Of a stretch of 64,000 bases of DNA, positions 16,525 through 27,467 are shown in pieces (position 1 is the stretch's first letter; each line of letters starts with the position of its first letter). Below the pieces are notes generated by a model that was not told the DNA's origin, did not search any database, and saw nothing but the letters and a program-made list of their open reading frames with translations. Source of the DNA: an uncultured Alphaproteobacteria bacterium (GTDB lineage: Bacteria; Pseudomonadota; Alphaproteobacteria; HIMB59); NCBI GenBank assembly GCA_902599045.1, contig CACKEA010000001.1, positions 316,283 to 380,282 of the forward strand. The letters are read 5' to 3'. Position numbers and translations under genes: made by a program.

Positions 16525-17386
16525 AATTAACCCATTCTTTATTTTAATAATAGGTGCCATTGCGATTGCTTTCTCCCCGATCTTTGTAAGATTTTCTGAT
16601 GTAGATCCAATTATGACTGCTTTTTATAGAATTTTTATAAGCTTGCCCTTTTTTTTATTTTTTTCATCTTTCAATATAATTGAGAAAGTTAAATTTCCTG
16701 AATTTAATAATAGTTACGTAATTTTTCTAGTTTCAGGTATTTTTTTTGCTCTAGACTTGATTTGTTGGCACTGGTCAATAAAACTTACCACTGTCTCGAA
16801 AGCTACCTTTTTATCAAACCTCGCTCCAATAGTAGTTATCATCTTTTCCTTAATTTTTTTAAGAGAGAGATTTTCTAAATTTTTTTATTTAGCAGTATTA
16901 CTGTCTATGGTGGGAATGTTAATGTTACTTAGTGAGAGCTTTCAATTTAATAAATCACAATTTATAGGAGATCTTTTAGGAGTGTTAACAGCAGTCTGGT
17001 ACGGAAGTTACATAGTTACAATTAGTCAATTAAGAAAAAAATATAACTCAACTTCTATTATGTTTATTTCAGGAACAGTGACAGCAATAATTCTTTTAAT
17101 TGTTTCAATCTCTTTTGAGCAAAGTTTAATCCCACAATCCTTATTTACAATTACAATAATATTTCTTTTAGGATTTATTTGTCAATTTATGGGACAATCA
17201 TTTATTACTTATTCTTTGGCATATTTATCTGCATCTCTCTCATCTCTATGTCTTTTAATTCAACCCATCGCCGCAACAGTTCTAGCCTACTTCTTTTTTC
17301 AAGAAAAACTGACTACAATTCAGTTTTTTGGAAGCGCATTAATATTAATGGGAATTTATACCGCTCGAACAAAATATGAGAAATAA
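16517..17386 (+). CDS. EamA/DMT-family permease
   Basis: 289 residues with ten hydrophobic segments arranged as two five-helix EamA repeats. Typical features are SPIFVRFSDVDP after helix 1, TFLSNLAPIVVIIFSLIFLRERF ending the first repeat and the matching second repeat ending in FFQEKLTTIQFFGSALI. Family members export amino acids, nucleotides or other metabolites. Start is TTG at 16517, inside the end of the MFS gene; the next gene overlaps its end by 11 bp, so MFS-EamA-Nudix-dehydrogenase form one operon. Confidence 0.88.
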   Translation: MPKINPFFILIIGAIAIAFSPIFVRFSDVDPIMTAFYRIFISLPFFLFFSSFNIIEKVKFPEFNNSYVIFLVSGIFFALDLICWHWSIKLTTVSKATFLSNLAPIVVIIFSLIFLRERFSKFFYLAVLLSMVGMLMLLSESFQFNKSQFIGDLLGVLTAVWYGSYIVTISQLRKKYNSTSIMFISGTVTAIILLIVSISFEQSLIPQSLFTITIIFLLGFICQFMGQSFITYSLAYLSASLSSLCLLIQPIAATVLAYFFFQEKLTTIQFFGSALILMGIYTARTKYEK

Positions 17387-17789
17387 CATTATAAATGTTG
17401 TAGGAGGTTTGATTATTAAAAATCAAAAACTATTAATCTGTCAGAGGACAAAGAATAAAGATCATGGTTTAAAATGGGAATTTCCTGGAGGTAAAATTGA
17501 GGATAAAGAAACAAAGGAGATAGCACTAACTAGAGAAATACAAGAGGAGCTATCAATAACTATTCAAAATTATAGTTTTTTGACAGACTACTTTTATACA
17601 TACAAAGACTTAGATAAGAACATTCATTTAAATTTCTATTTGATTTCAAAGTATAAAGGTGAAATTAAAAATAATTTGCATAATAATCTGAATTGGATTG
17701 AAAAAGAGGACTTACCTAGCTATGATTTTCTTGATGGTGATAAAAAAATTATAGATCAAATTATCAATAATGAGCTTAAAATTTACTGA
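17376..17789 (+). CDS. mutT: Nudix hydrolase, MutT-like
   Basis: 137 residues. The Nudix box GGKIEDKETKEIALTREIQEEL fits Gx5Ex7REUxEExGU almost fully. The N-terminal VGGLIIKNQKLLICQRTKNK and FPGGKIED match MutT-type 8-oxo-dGTP diphosphatases, which clean the nucleotide pool. It overlaps both the upstream permease (11 bp) and the downstream dehydrogenase (20 bp). Confidence 0.9.
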   Translation: MRNNIINVVGGLIIKNQKLLICQRTKNKDHGLKWEFPGGKIEDKETKEIALTREIQEELSITIQNYSFLTDYFYTYKDLDKNIHLNFYLISKYKGEIKNNLHNNLNWIEKEDLPSYDFLDGDKKIIDQIINNELKIY

Positions 17790-18804
17790 TTTAAAACAAG
17801 ATGGATACGAAAGGGTATTACTAGCTGAAGAGCATATAACGGGTTTTTATTCTATAATAGCTATTCATAATACAAAAAGAGGTCCTGCTCTAGGGGGATG
17901 CCGTTTTTTTGACTACCATGGTGAAGATGATCAAAAAAAAGATGTTTTGAAACTCTCAAAAGCTATGACCTATAAAAATTCTTTAGCTGACTTAGATTTT
18001 GGAGGTGGAAAAGCTACTATTAACTCTAGGGTTTCTAAAAATACAATGTATGAACTTTATGGAAAAATGCTGGATCATCTTGATGGTTCATACATTACAG
18101 CTGGAGATATAGGCATCGTAGATCAAGATTTGGTCGAACTAAAAAAATATACTAATTATGTTTGTAGTACAAAAGGAACAGACTCAGGTCAAAGCACAGC
18201 ATACGGTGTTTTTAATGCGATATTGGGCTACAATGAATTTAAATATGACTCAAGTTCAATTGAAAATAAAAAAATTGTTCTTAAAGGATTTGGAAAAGTT
18301 GGATCTAGACTAGCTCATTTTTGTAAAGAGGCAGGGGCTATAGTAGAGATTGTTGATTTTGAGGCTAATAGAAGTCTTATTGAGAACGCAGGATTTAAAT
18401 TCCTCTCAAAATATCAGAATACATCTTTCGATAGCATAGATATATTCTCTCCTTGCGCAACAGGAGGAGATTTAAATACAGAATTTATTGAGTTTGCAAA
18501 TTCTGTTAAAATCGATTGTGTTATTGGTGCAGCAAATAACCAATTAGAAAATAATATTATTGAGAAAAATTTATTTGATATGGGTATCACTTTTTGTCCT
18601 GATTACTGTGTAAATGCAGGAGGGGTAATTATTTTAGCGTTACGTTCAAGTATTAAAGAGGATATGGAATATTTAGATACCGAAGCAAAAAATAAACTTA
18701 TTGGTATTAAAAATCAGCTCATTAAAATTTTAACTCTTTCAAAAGAAAAAAAACAACTCACAACTGTCTCTTCAAATGAACTAGCTGAGGCAGGATTTCA
18801 ATAG
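17770..18804 (+). CDS. Leu/Val/Phe-type amino acid dehydrogenase
   Basis: 344 residues, the size of leucine, valine and phenylalanine dehydrogenases, which are shorter than glutamate dehydrogenase. It deaminates a hydrophobic amino acid with NAD. The substrate-binding Lys is in KLSKAMTYKNS, the glycine loop and second Lys in FGGGKATI, a catalytic Asp in ITAGDIGI, and the Rossmann fingerprint is GFGKVGSRLA. The C-terminal CVNAGGVI is conserved. The start overlaps the Nudix gene. In an amino-acid-consuming marine cell it is a plausible route into branched-chain degradation. Confidence 0.92.
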   Translation: MSLKFTDLKQDGYERVLLAEEHITGFYSIIAIHNTKRGPALGGCRFFDYHGEDDQKKDVLKLSKAMTYKNSLADLDFGGGKATINSRVSKNTMYELYGKMLDHLDGSYITAGDIGIVDQDLVELKKYTNYVCSTKGTDSGQSTAYGVFNAILGYNEFKYDSSSIENKKIVLKGFGKVGSRLAHFCKEAGAIVEIVDFEANRSLIENAGFKFLSKYQNTSFDSIDIFSPCATGGDLNTEFIEFANSVKIDCVIGAANNQLENNIIEKNLFDMGITFCPDYCVNAGGVIILALRSSIKEDMEYLDTEAKNKLIGIKNQLIKILTLSKEKKQLTTVSSNELAEAGFQ

Positions 18805-19161
18805 TTGAATTATTTTCAAATATTTTCTCGGCCAGATCAAGTTGAACGGATGACATTTCTTGGATATTGGATACTTTCTTTAATTATTTGGTCTTTTATG
18901 ATGAATATAAGTCTTATTATAGTGATTTTATTCAGTATTCTTGGATATCATTTAGTTTGCAAACCCTTGGCCTACGTTCTTCATAAATCAAAAAAAGTTG
19001 TAATCAAATATTTATTTGATGGATTTAATATTTTTGAAGCCTATTACACTGGTTTTGAGCCAGGAAGAATAGTAAGAATATTTTTAAAGTTAATATTCTT
19101 TTTTATTACTTTAGTTATAGCAAAAATATTTATGGAAGGATATTTAGCTTTTATCAAATAA
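18805..19161 (+). CDS. Hypothetical membrane protein, 118 aa
   Basis: Starts at TTG directly after the stop of the amino acid dehydrogenase. It has three hydrophobic segments (about 20-36, 36-55 and 92-112) joined by a basic loop with KSKKVVIKYLFDGF. No family recognised. The tight junction supports co-expression with the dehydrogenase. Its end overlaps the convergent CDP-alcohol transferase gene by 8 bp. Confidence 0.65.
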   Translation: MNYFQIFSRPDQVERMTFLGYWILSLIIWSFMMNISLIIVILFSILGYHLVCKPLAYVLHKSKKVVIKYLFDGFNIFEAYYTGFEPGRIVRIFLKLIFFFITLVIAKIFMEGYLAFIK

Positions 19162-19768
19162 ACTCTTTGTAACAAACAACAACTCTAGAGATGAAAGTTA
19201 TTAAACATAAAATTCCAAATATTGTTGATATAAGAATATAAAAATTAGGTAGTAATAGACACAAAATCATAAAAATAATTGTTTCAGTGCCTTCAATTAA
19301 CCCAGTGGAGTAGTAAAACCCTTTGGGTAATTCTTGATTAGACTCTGAGCTAGCAGTAATTTTATCTAACTGTGTTTGAAGAGCTGCTTGTGCAAGAAAA
19401 GTTGTACCTGTACCTATATATAAAAAAAGTAAAACCATGGATATGATTGTGTAATTATTATTACTTAATCCAAAAGCTAAAACAAATCCTGAGTAGATTG
19501 TAAAATCAAAGACAATATCTAAGTATCCCCCCAAAGGTGTAGGATTAGTAAGTCTTGCCATTGTTCCATCTAAGCCATCACATAATCTATTTAGTATTAA
19601 AAGTATAAGAGCAGGAAGATAAAATTGAAAAAAAACTAAAACACACATCAATATACCAAATATGAAACCTAATATGGTCATATGATTGGGTTTTATTAGT
19701 TTTACAAAAGTTTTTGCTATGACAGCTAGTGGTTTTTGAGTAAATTTTTGAATTTGGTGATCAAACAT
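19154..19768 (-). CDS. CDP-alcohol phosphatidyltransferase family protein
   Basis: 204 residues, about six membrane helices. The family motif DGx2ARx8Gx3Dx3D is present as DGLDGTMARLTNPTPLGGYLDIVFD (residues about 68-92), giving the metal-binding aspartates. Such enzymes exchange CMP on CDP-diacylglycerol or another CDP-alcohol for a second alcohol in phospholipid synthesis. It could be a PgsA-, PssA- or inositol-type enzyme; the acceptor is not determinable. It is divergent from ccdA, 40 bp apart. Confidence 0.9.
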   Translation of the reverse strand: MFDHQIQKFTQKPLAVIAKTFVKLIKPNHMTILGFIFGILMCVLVFFQFYLPALILLILNRLCDGLDGTMARLTNPTPLGGYLDIVFDFTIYSGFVLAFGLSNNNYTIISMVLLFLYIGTGTTFLAQAALQTQLDKITASSESNQELPKGFYYSTGLIEGTETIIFMILCLLLPNFYILISTIFGILCLITFISRVVVCYKEFI

Positions 19769-19808
19769 CTGTGTTATTGTAAGAATAGTATAATGATATT
19801 ATAATTTT

Positions 19809-20537
19809 ATGGTTCAAGATATTCCTCTAATTATTGCTTTTTTAGCTGGTATTTTAAGCTTTCTTTCTCCTTGTGTTTTACCTATTGTTCCAGGATTTAT
19901 ATCATACATAGTAGGTAAATCTTTTGCTGATTTACAAAACTCATCAAGTGTGAACAGTCTTAAGTTGCTCCCATATGTCTTGTTATTTACTCTAGGTTTC
20001 TCTTTTGTTTTTATAATTATGGGAGCTTCCATTGATTTTTTAAGTGATATTTTTTTTGATTTTAAAAGGCAATTAAATTTTATATCAGGAATATTAATTA
20101 TTACTCTGGGACTCTACTTTATTGGTATAATTAAAATACCTTTTTTGGATTTTGAACGGAAATTGAAGTTACAAGGGTTTCAAAATAATCATTTTTTTCC
20201 TTTTTTAATAGGAGTTGCATTTGCTTTTGGTTGGAGCCCATGCATAGGACCAATTTTAGGATCAGTATTGGCTGTTGCTATTAAAGATAGTGTAAATGGA
20301 GTTATATTATTGTCTTTTTATTCAATAGGTTTGGCATTACCTTTTATAATTGTTGGTCTTATGATGAGTAAATTATTGATCATGACTAGTTTTTTAAATA
20401 GATACATTCGCTATTTTCAATTTATTACTGGTATAATTTTACTTATCACAGGTGTGTTAATTTTTAATGGGTCAATTCAATCTTTAGGTTTTCAACTTAA
20501 TTCAATTTTACCTTCATTAGAAATGCTTCTAATCTAG
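19809..20537 (+). CDS. ccdA: CcdA-type thiol-disulfide membrane electron carrier
   Basis: 242 residues with six hydrophobic segments. It has the two membrane cysteines of the CcdA/DsbD transmembrane family: SPCVLPIVPGF in helix 1 and SPCIGPILG in helix 4. These carry electrons from cytoplasmic thioredoxin to periplasmic partners, often for cytochrome c maturation. The stop shares a base with the GTG start of the next gene (TAGTG). Confidence 0.93.
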   Translation: MVQDIPLIIAFLAGILSFLSPCVLPIVPGFISYIVGKSFADLQNSSSVNSLKLLPYVLLFTLGFSFVFIIMGASIDFLSDIFFDFKRQLNFISGILIITLGLYFIGIIKIPFLDFERKLKLQGFQNNHFFPFLIGVAFAFGWSPCIGPILGSVLAVAIKDSVNGVILLSFYSIGLALPFIIVGLMMSKLLIMTSFLNRYIRYFQFITGIILLITGVLIFNGSIQSLGFQLNSILPSLEMLLI

Positions 20538-21232
20538 TGAATTTATCAAAAAAATTATTAATTTTTTTTTTATTTATAATAATAGCAATTTTATGGACGA
20601 TATATTTTTTAAATAAAGATTTTTTTAAACTTCAAACCTTTTTTTCTAATTTAGAAATTATACAAAACTTCATATTACAGAATTTCTTAATTTCAATATT
20701 TATAGTTATTCTTTCATATAGCTTTTTAATAATGTGTAATTTTCCGTTTGCTTCTTTGTTATCTATGATTAATGGTTTTCTTTTTGGTACATGGCTAGGG
20801 GGTGCTATATCTATAGTTGGAGGTACGATTGGTGCTCTTGGTGTTTTTTTAATTGCTAAATTCTTTTTTTTAGATTTTATCAAAAGAAAATTCTTGAATA
20901 AATATTCATATATAGAAAATTATTTTAACAAAAATGATTTAGAGTTAATGATATTAATCCGTATTGTCCCTGGAACTCCCTTTTTTTTACAAAATTTAAT
21001 TCTAGCAGGGCTCGGAGCCAATAATAAAAAATTCTTTTATACTACTCTAATTGGACTGGCCCCTTGGTCATTTATTTTTGGAAGCATAGGTCAAGGTTTA
21101 GAAGAAATTTTTGTCAACGAAACTGAACTTAGCTTTTCTCTTATAGCACAGCCAGAGTACTTAATACCTATAGGCTTTATAGCTTTTTTAATTATTATGA
21201 TAATTCTTTTTAAAAAAAAGTTTAAAAAATAA
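20537..21232 (+). CDS. VTT/DedA-like (TVP38/TMEM64) membrane protein
   Basis: 231 residues. The hallmark of the SNARE-associated/VTT family is present: NGFLFGTWLGGAISIVGGTIGALGVFLIAKF followed by RIVPGTPFFLQNLILAGLGA. Related bacterial proteins act in lipid translocation across the inner membrane and in membrane energetics. The GTG start overlaps the stop of ccdA by one base. It is convergent with the SelD fusion gene. Confidence 0.88.
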   Translation: MNLSKKLLIFFLFIIIAILWTIYFLNKDFFKLQTFFSNLEIIQNFILQNFLISIFIVILSYSFLIMCNFPFASLLSMINGFLFGTWLGGAISIVGGTIGALGVFLIAKFFFLDFIKRKFLNKYSYIENYFNKNDLELMILIRIVPGTPFFLQNLILAGLGANNKKFFYTTLIGLAPWSFIFGSIGQGLEEIFVNETELSFSLIAQPEYLIPIGFIAFLIIMIILFKKKFKK

Positions 21233-21237
21233 GTTTA

Positions 21238-23394
21238 TTAATCAATTACATTTATTAATTTACCCCCAGACTTTTTGAATTTTCCAATAAGTATAGGCCT
21301 AAATCCAAGTTTTAATTGAAATTTCTTCTCAAATTCAATTTGATCTTTTTCATGAATAGATAATAAAAGGGGGCCATTAGTTTGAGGGTCATATAGAATA
21401 TTTTTTAACTTATTGCTATCAGATATTAAAATTTCATTTACAGTAGAAGAATAATTATTATCAAACCCTGTGCTTTTAAAGTTTTCTAATATCTCAATAT
21501 TTTTATTAATCAGTATCTCTTTATTGAGTTTAATTTCAGCAGATAATTTTGAAGATTTACAAATATCTGATAAGTGAGATGCCAAACCAAATCCACTAAT
21601 ATCAGTTGTGATATTACTTTTAAAACTCTTTGAAATTTCGGATGCTTGACTATTTCCTTTTTTAAGCCACTCAAGTAAATTTTGAAAATCGATACTTGAT
21701 AGAAAGTCTGAATTATTAAAATATGCAGCTAAAAGATATCCAGTACCTAAAGGTTTTGAGAGATAGATAAGATCATCTTCTCGTCCTTGGTTTTTAGAAA
21801 TTTGTTTATCAAAGACCCCATTCATAGTAATTGTAATACCAGGTTCTTTTGACTGATAACTATGTCCTGAAACAATAATTGAGTCGTCTTTAATGGACTC
21901 CGATTTTATACCCTTCATAAAATATTCCATATAAAAGTTTTCTATTATCCCCTCTGAGAAAGGTAAGGCTTGTGAAACACTGATTGTTTGAACAGTACCC
22001 CCACTTGATAAAATATCATTTTGAGAATGTAGATAGCTAATAATTCCAAAATCATAAGGGTTGAGTGATGTAAATAATTTTATGTGATCAATACTTTGCA
22101 GTAAAGATGAGGTATTAGTATTTATGATTGAGGCATCTGATAACTCAGGATTTGAATTTTCAGCTTTTAAAAAATTAACTAGGGTATCTTTTGAAACTTT
22201 AGAACCGCAACCTTGACAATACATTTTAATATTTTTAGATTTTTCTAATTTAAAATTTTTTTTGGCCATGTTTATGCTATTAGAAAATTTAAATTTGTTA
22301 ATAAATCCCTTATCGATCCATTCTTTTAATTTCCAGCACCATCGACCATGAAAAGATAAGAAAAAATAGTTTAATAATGCATAATTTTTATAAGTACCAA
22401 TTAAATAAAGCCAATTTTTTTGAGGCCTAAATTTAATAAGAGGCCTACCAGTTAATTTATAAAAAATATTTTCCTTTAATACCTGTCCTTGACGAACTGC
22501 CATCACTCCCGATTTTGGCCTAAAATTATTTTCTACACTGCAGGCATCACCTGTAACAAAGACATTTTTATCATTAGTAGATAACAGATTATTATTAACT
22601 GCTATAAATCCATTTTTATCTTTTTTAAAGTTGCTCTTAGACAACCAAGTTTCAATATCAGCACCAGAAGAGACTAAACTTATATCATATTCAAACATAT
22701 CACCATTTTTTAAAGTTAGATGTGTTTCTGATATTAAAACTACTTCTCCTTGAATCTCTTTAATACCTAAATAGTTTGAAATCTTTTTTAAATTTTTTTT
22801 TGTTTTTTTATTTAAGTTTTTCTCTTTTAAAATATTTTTTCCTAAAATAGTTATTTCTAAATTATTTTCATATCTTCTTGATAAGCTAAAAGCTAATTCA
22901 TAAGAAGCTACTCCTCCACCTATAATGGCAATTTTATTTTTTTTATTTTTTATAATTTGATCAATCTTACTTAAATTTTTTACAAGTAAGCTAATAGGTT
23001 TAACAAGAAAACATCTAGATGAATTTTCTATTTTTATTCCTCCAGTACTTGAGATAGAACCAGTATTGATTGACAATAAATCGTAATGCACTGATGGTAA
23101 ATTATGCAATTCTAATTTCTGATAGTTGTTATCTATCTTTACGACTTTATCTTTGATAAATGTTGCACCCGCATTAAAACATAGTCTTTGAAGATCGATA
23201 CTTATTTCCTCTTTACTAAAATCTTTATGAATATATCCAGGAGTCATACCTGAATAAGTTGCCTCGAAATGCTCACTTATTAAAATAGTATGTAATCCTT
23301 TTATTCTGTTCACACTTAGTTTTTTAAGAACTTGAACATTTGCATGCCCACCACCTATCAAAACTAACTGTTTAGTGAAATTATTTTCAAACAA
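21238..23394 (-). CDS. selD: Fusion of FAD-dependent oxidoreductase and selenide, water dikinase-like (SelD) domain
   Basis: 718 residues. The N-terminal 370 form a pyridine-nucleotide-disulfide/NDH-2-like flavoprotein: LIGGGHANVQ (11-20) for FAD, IAIIGGGVASYE (155-166) for NAD(P)H and VFVTGDAC (278-285). The C-terminal part from about 390 is SelD-like; GCGSK (395-399) keeps the catalytic Cys396 and Lys399, and NDILSSGG and GHSYQSKEPG match the ATP-magnesium and glycine-rich motifs. SelD makes selenophosphate. Such fusions are known in other bacteria, often without obvious selenocysteine genes. Start is TTG at 23394. No selA, selB or selU is in this window. Confidence 0.85.
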   Translation of the reverse strand: MFENNFTKQLVLIGGGHANVQVLKKLSVNRIKGLHTILISEHFEATYSGMTPGYIHKDFSKEEISIDLQRLCFNAGATFIKDKVVKIDNNYQKLELHNLPSVHYDLLSINTGSISSTGGIKIENSSRCFLVKPISLLVKNLSKIDQIIKNKKNKIAIIGGGVASYELAFSLSRRYENNLEITILGKNILKEKNLNKKTKKNLKKISNYLGIKEIQGEVVLISETHLTLKNGDMFEYDISLVSSGADIETWLSKSNFKKDKNGFIAVNNNLLSTNDKNVFVTGDACSVENNFRPKSGVMAVRQGQVLKENIFYKLTGRPLIKFRPQKNWLYLIGTYKNYALLNYFFLSFHGRWCWKLKEWIDKGFINKFKFSNSINMAKKNFKLEKSKNIKMYCQGCGSKVSKDTLVNFLKAENSNPELSDASIINTNTSSLLQSIDHIKLFTSLNPYDFGIISYLHSQNDILSSGGTVQTISVSQALPFSEGIIENFYMEYFMKGIKSESIKDDSIIVSGHSYQSKEPGITITMNGVFDKQISKNQGREDDLIYLSKPLGTGYLLAAYFNNSDFLSSIDFQNLLEWLKKGNSQASEISKSFKSNITTDISGFGLASHLSDICKSSKLSAEIKLNKEILINKNIEILENFKSTGFDNNYSSTVNEILISDSNKLKNILYDPQTNGPLLLSIHEKDQIEFEKKFQLKLGFRPILIGKFKKSGGKLINVID

Positions 23395-23535
23395 TTATTA
23401 AAGCCAATCTTTGAAAAAACAATAAATAATGAATAATTCAGCTAAGTTGTTTAATTTTAAGCTATTATGCATATACGGATAATCGTGTAATTAGGAAGAG
23501 ATTTCAATATTTTTCATTATTTCTAGCATTTTTCC

Positions 23536-23563
23536 CTTGAAACCAGAAATATATTTACCATTT
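23536..23563 (+). promoter_or_regulatory. Sigma-32-like heat-shock promoter of groESL
   Basis: CTTGAAA at 23536-23542 and CCATTT at 23558-23563, with 18 bases after CTTG, resemble the alphaproteobacterial RpoH consensus (CTTG, 17-18 bases, CYTAT-type). Transcription would begin just upstream of or within the CIRCE element. Confidence 0.55.
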
Positions 23564-23574
23564 ACTATTATGAT

Positions 23575-23601
23575 TTAGCACTCTATAAAAGTGAGTGCCA
23601 A
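23575..23601 (+). promoter_or_regulatory. CIRCE element (HrcA operator)
   Basis: TTAGCACTC at 23575, nine bases, then GAGTGCCAA ending at 23601. It matches the CIRCE consensus TTAGCACTC-N9-GAGTGCTAA with one mismatch. It lies 31 bp before groES, so the repressor HrcA should control this operon. HrcA itself is not in the window. Confidence 0.93.
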
Positions 23602-23631
23602 AAACTAAATTTTAGATATAGAGGTAAAAAA

Positions 23632-23922
23632 ATGAATTTAAAACCCTTACACGATAGAGTCTTGGTCGAAAGAGTCGAACAAGAAGATCGTACAAAAGGC
23701 GGTATCATTATTCCTGATACTGCTCAAGAAAAACCTATGGAAGGTAAAGTTATTTCTGTAGGTGGTGGTGCTAGAAACGAAAACGGACAAGTTGTTGCTT
23801 TAGATGTAAAAAAAGGTGATCGAATTTTGTTTGGTAAATGGTCTGGTACAGAAGTTAAAATTGATGGTAAGGAGCTTCTAATTATGAAGGAGTCAGACAT
23901 CATGGGAATTATTGAAAAGTAA
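23632..23922 (+). CDS. groES: Co-chaperonin GroES (Hsp10)
   Basis: 96 residues, normal length. It caps the GroEL ring during protein folding. The N-terminal [16 protein letters not shown], the mobile loop [18 protein letters not shown] and the C-terminal [14 protein letters not shown] are canonical. A ribosome site AGAGG lies before the ATG, and CIRCE plus a heat-shock promoter precede it. groEL follows 17 bp later. Confidence 0.98.
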   Translation: MNLKPLHDRVLVERVEQEDRTKGGIIIPDTAQEKPMEGKVISVGGGARNENGQVVALDVKKGDRILFGKWSGTEVKIDGKELLIMKESDIMGIIEK

Positions 23923-23939
23923 TTGAAAGGAATTTATAA

Positions 23940-25595
<1,656 letters not shown>

Positions 25596-25616
25596 TCTAA
25601 ACTTAAATTAAAATAT

Positions 25617-25646
25617 AAAAAAGCCGCCTTGTGCGGCTTTTTTTTT
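25617..25646 (+). terminator. Rho-independent terminator of groESL
   Basis: A GC-rich stem (AAGCCGC, 25621-25627, with GCGGCTT, 25633-25639), loop of five bases and a run of nine or more T residues, 21 bp after the groEL stop. The A-rich left flank lets it work on the other strand too. Confidence 0.93.
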
Positions 25647-25666
25647 AATCTAAAATAAAATTATTA

Positions 25667-26758
25667 ATGCAAATTTTTGAAAATTTTTTTACTCAAATTA
25701 GAACTGTTATTGATAACGGCGTTTTTGGCATTAGTTTATTAGATTTAGGGATAATTCTTATATCAATAATTTTTGCTTTGCTTATCAGAAGTTTCTTTGC
25801 AAAGCTGATTGTTACAAAAGTAAAAACGTTTGTCAAAAAAACTACTACTGAAGTCGATGATCATTTATTTGATGCTCTTATTCCACCTTTTAAATTATTA
25901 CCCATTGTTTTAGCTTTTCTTACTATAACTTTATATTTTGAAATTGACTCAACTTTAGGTCTATATTTTCAAAAAATAAACAATACGCTTTCCACGATCT
26001 TTGTTTTTTGGCTTATTCACCAATCTCTAATTCCGTTTTCAAATTTTTTCTCAAAATTAGAAAAAATTTTAACTAAAGCATTGGTCCTATGGATTATCCG
26101 ATCTTTAAAGTATTTAATTATTTTTCTTGGGATAGTTGCTGTTCTAGAAGTCTGGGGCATCAAAATTGGACCAGTGATTGCTGGTTTAGGTCTGTTTGGC
26201 GTTGCAGTAGCATTGGGCGCTCAAGATTTATTTAAAAATTTAATTTCTGGAATTATGATTTTATTAGAAAAAAGGTTCCATATAGGTGATGTTATTAATG
26301 TTCCTGGCCATACGGAAGGAACAGTTGAACATATCGGCTTTCGATCTACTTTAATCAGAAAATTTGACTCGACACCAATCACTATTCCTAATTATATTTT
26401 CGCGGAAGCCCCGATTCTAAATTACACAAATAGAACAAATCGAAGAATTAATTGGATTATAGGCATTGAATATAATTCAACTTTAAATCAAATCAAAAAT
26501 TTAACAAATCATATCAATGGCTATATTGAAAATAGTGAAAATTTTATTGTAAACGATAGTTATAAAGCATTTGTTAGGTTAGATAAGTTCAATGATAGTT
26601 CAATTGATATTTTGATTTATTGTTTTACCTCTACAAACGAATGGGATAAATTTTTAGAAATTAAAGAAAATCTTGCCTTAGAAATTAAAAAGAAAATAGA
26701 GGAGTTAGGTTTAAATTTTGCCTATCCTAGTCAGTCAATATATATTGAAAAAAATTAA
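25667..26758 (+). CDS. MscS-family small-conductance mechanosensitive channel
   Basis: 363 residues. Four or five membrane helices come first; the pore-lining helix is GPVIAGLGLFGVAVALGAQDLFKNLISGIMILLEKRF with the Gly/Ala packing of MscS TM3, followed by the beta domain with IGDVINVPGHTEGTVEHIGFRSTLIR. It opens under membrane tension to release solutes after osmotic downshock, a natural companion to solute accumulation by ProXWV. The start ATG is 20 bp after the groEL terminator. Confidence 0.92.
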   Translation: MQIFENFFTQIRTVIDNGVFGISLLDLGIILISIIFALLIRSFFAKLIVTKVKTFVKKTTTEVDDHLFDALIPPFKLLPIVLAFLTITLYFEIDSTLGLYFQKINNTLSTIFVFWLIHQSLIPFSNFFSKLEKILTKALVLWIIRSLKYLIIFLGIVAVLEVWGIKIGPVIAGLGLFGVAVALGAQDLFKNLISGIMILLEKRFHIGDVINVPGHTEGTVEHIGFRSTLIRKFDSTPITIPNYIFAEAPILNYTNRTNRRINWIIGIEYNSTLNQIKNLTNHINGYIENSENFIVNDSYKAFVRLDKFNDSSIDILIYCFTSTNEWDKFLEIKENLALEIKKKIEELGLNFAYPSQSIYIEKN

Positions 26759-26767
26759 AATAAATTA

Positions 26768-27466
26768 ATGAATGTTAATCTATTTTTATTGATTATTGGT
26801 TCAATGAGCCTATCTCTGACCTTCATTCTCACAACATTTTCTTTCAAAATAAAAATACTTGGTGCTATCAACGATATTAATGCAAAAAGTTGGAATTTAG
26901 CTTCGGCTGTTACTCTTTTAAATAGTTTATTTATAGCAATAGCCCTTGCGATTATTGCTTTCTTTTTAGACACTTTTCCAAATTTTAATTTTTTAATAAT
27001 ATTTTTTTTAATGAACACGCTGATAGTTCTTTTTGGACATATTTTTATGTTTTATAGACCCTCCTCATCTTTTTACTTAATTAAATATATTACAGATATT
27101 TATTTTACAAAAAATCTTTTAAATAAAGATTTTAAAAAAAAATTTATAAATTATTCATTTGATTCGTTCTCTTTTGTTGCATGGTTTTCTTTTTTGATTG
27201 GTTTTATTTTTCCAACTTTTTTAGCAATTTTTTTTAATGAATATAGAGCAACGCTATTTCAACTTAGTTTTATATTTAATTCTTTCGGAACATTAATTAC
27301 AATAGTAATTACTGATAAAAAAGCCTCACTTTTAGCAGATAGTAATATCTCCAAAAGTGAAAAAGATATTAAAATTACTGATTACTTATCTCTAGTTATA
27401 ATTAACAGAATATATGCTTCATCTGTTGTTTTGCTAATCTTACTTTTGATACTCTTTATTAAATAA
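26768..27466 (+). CDS. Hypothetical polytopic membrane protein, 232 aa
   Basis: About six hydrophobic segments (roughly 3-25, 45-67, 73-95, 133-157, 163-185, 213-231) with a basic central loop near residues 105-130. I do not recognise the family with confidence. The first 60 residues vaguely recall Amj-type lipid II flippases, but this is weak. It starts 9 bp after mscS and ends just before the first glycosyltransferase of the polysaccharide island, so it could belong with either. Confidence 0.7.
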   Translation: MNVNLFLLIIGSMSLSLTFILTTFSFKIKILGAINDINAKSWNLASAVTLLNSLFIAIALAIIAFFLDTFPNFNFLIIFFLMNTLIVLFGHIFMFYRPSSSFYLIKYITDIYFTKNLLNKDFKKKFINYSFDSFSFVAWFSFLIGFIFPTFLAIFFNEYRATLFQLSFIFNSFGTLITIVITDKKASLLADSNISKSEKDIKITDYLSLVIINRIYASSVVLLILLLILFIK

Positions 27467-27467
27467 T

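Noticed and set aside
23395..23535. Possible small gene or RNA upstream of the groESL promoter
   Set aside because: Only a 16-codon frame is present, with no structure or ribosome site; it appears to be plain divergent promoter space.
26768..27466. Amj-type lipid II flippase
   Set aside because: Only the first 60 residues give a vague resemblance; without a profile search this is too weak to name.
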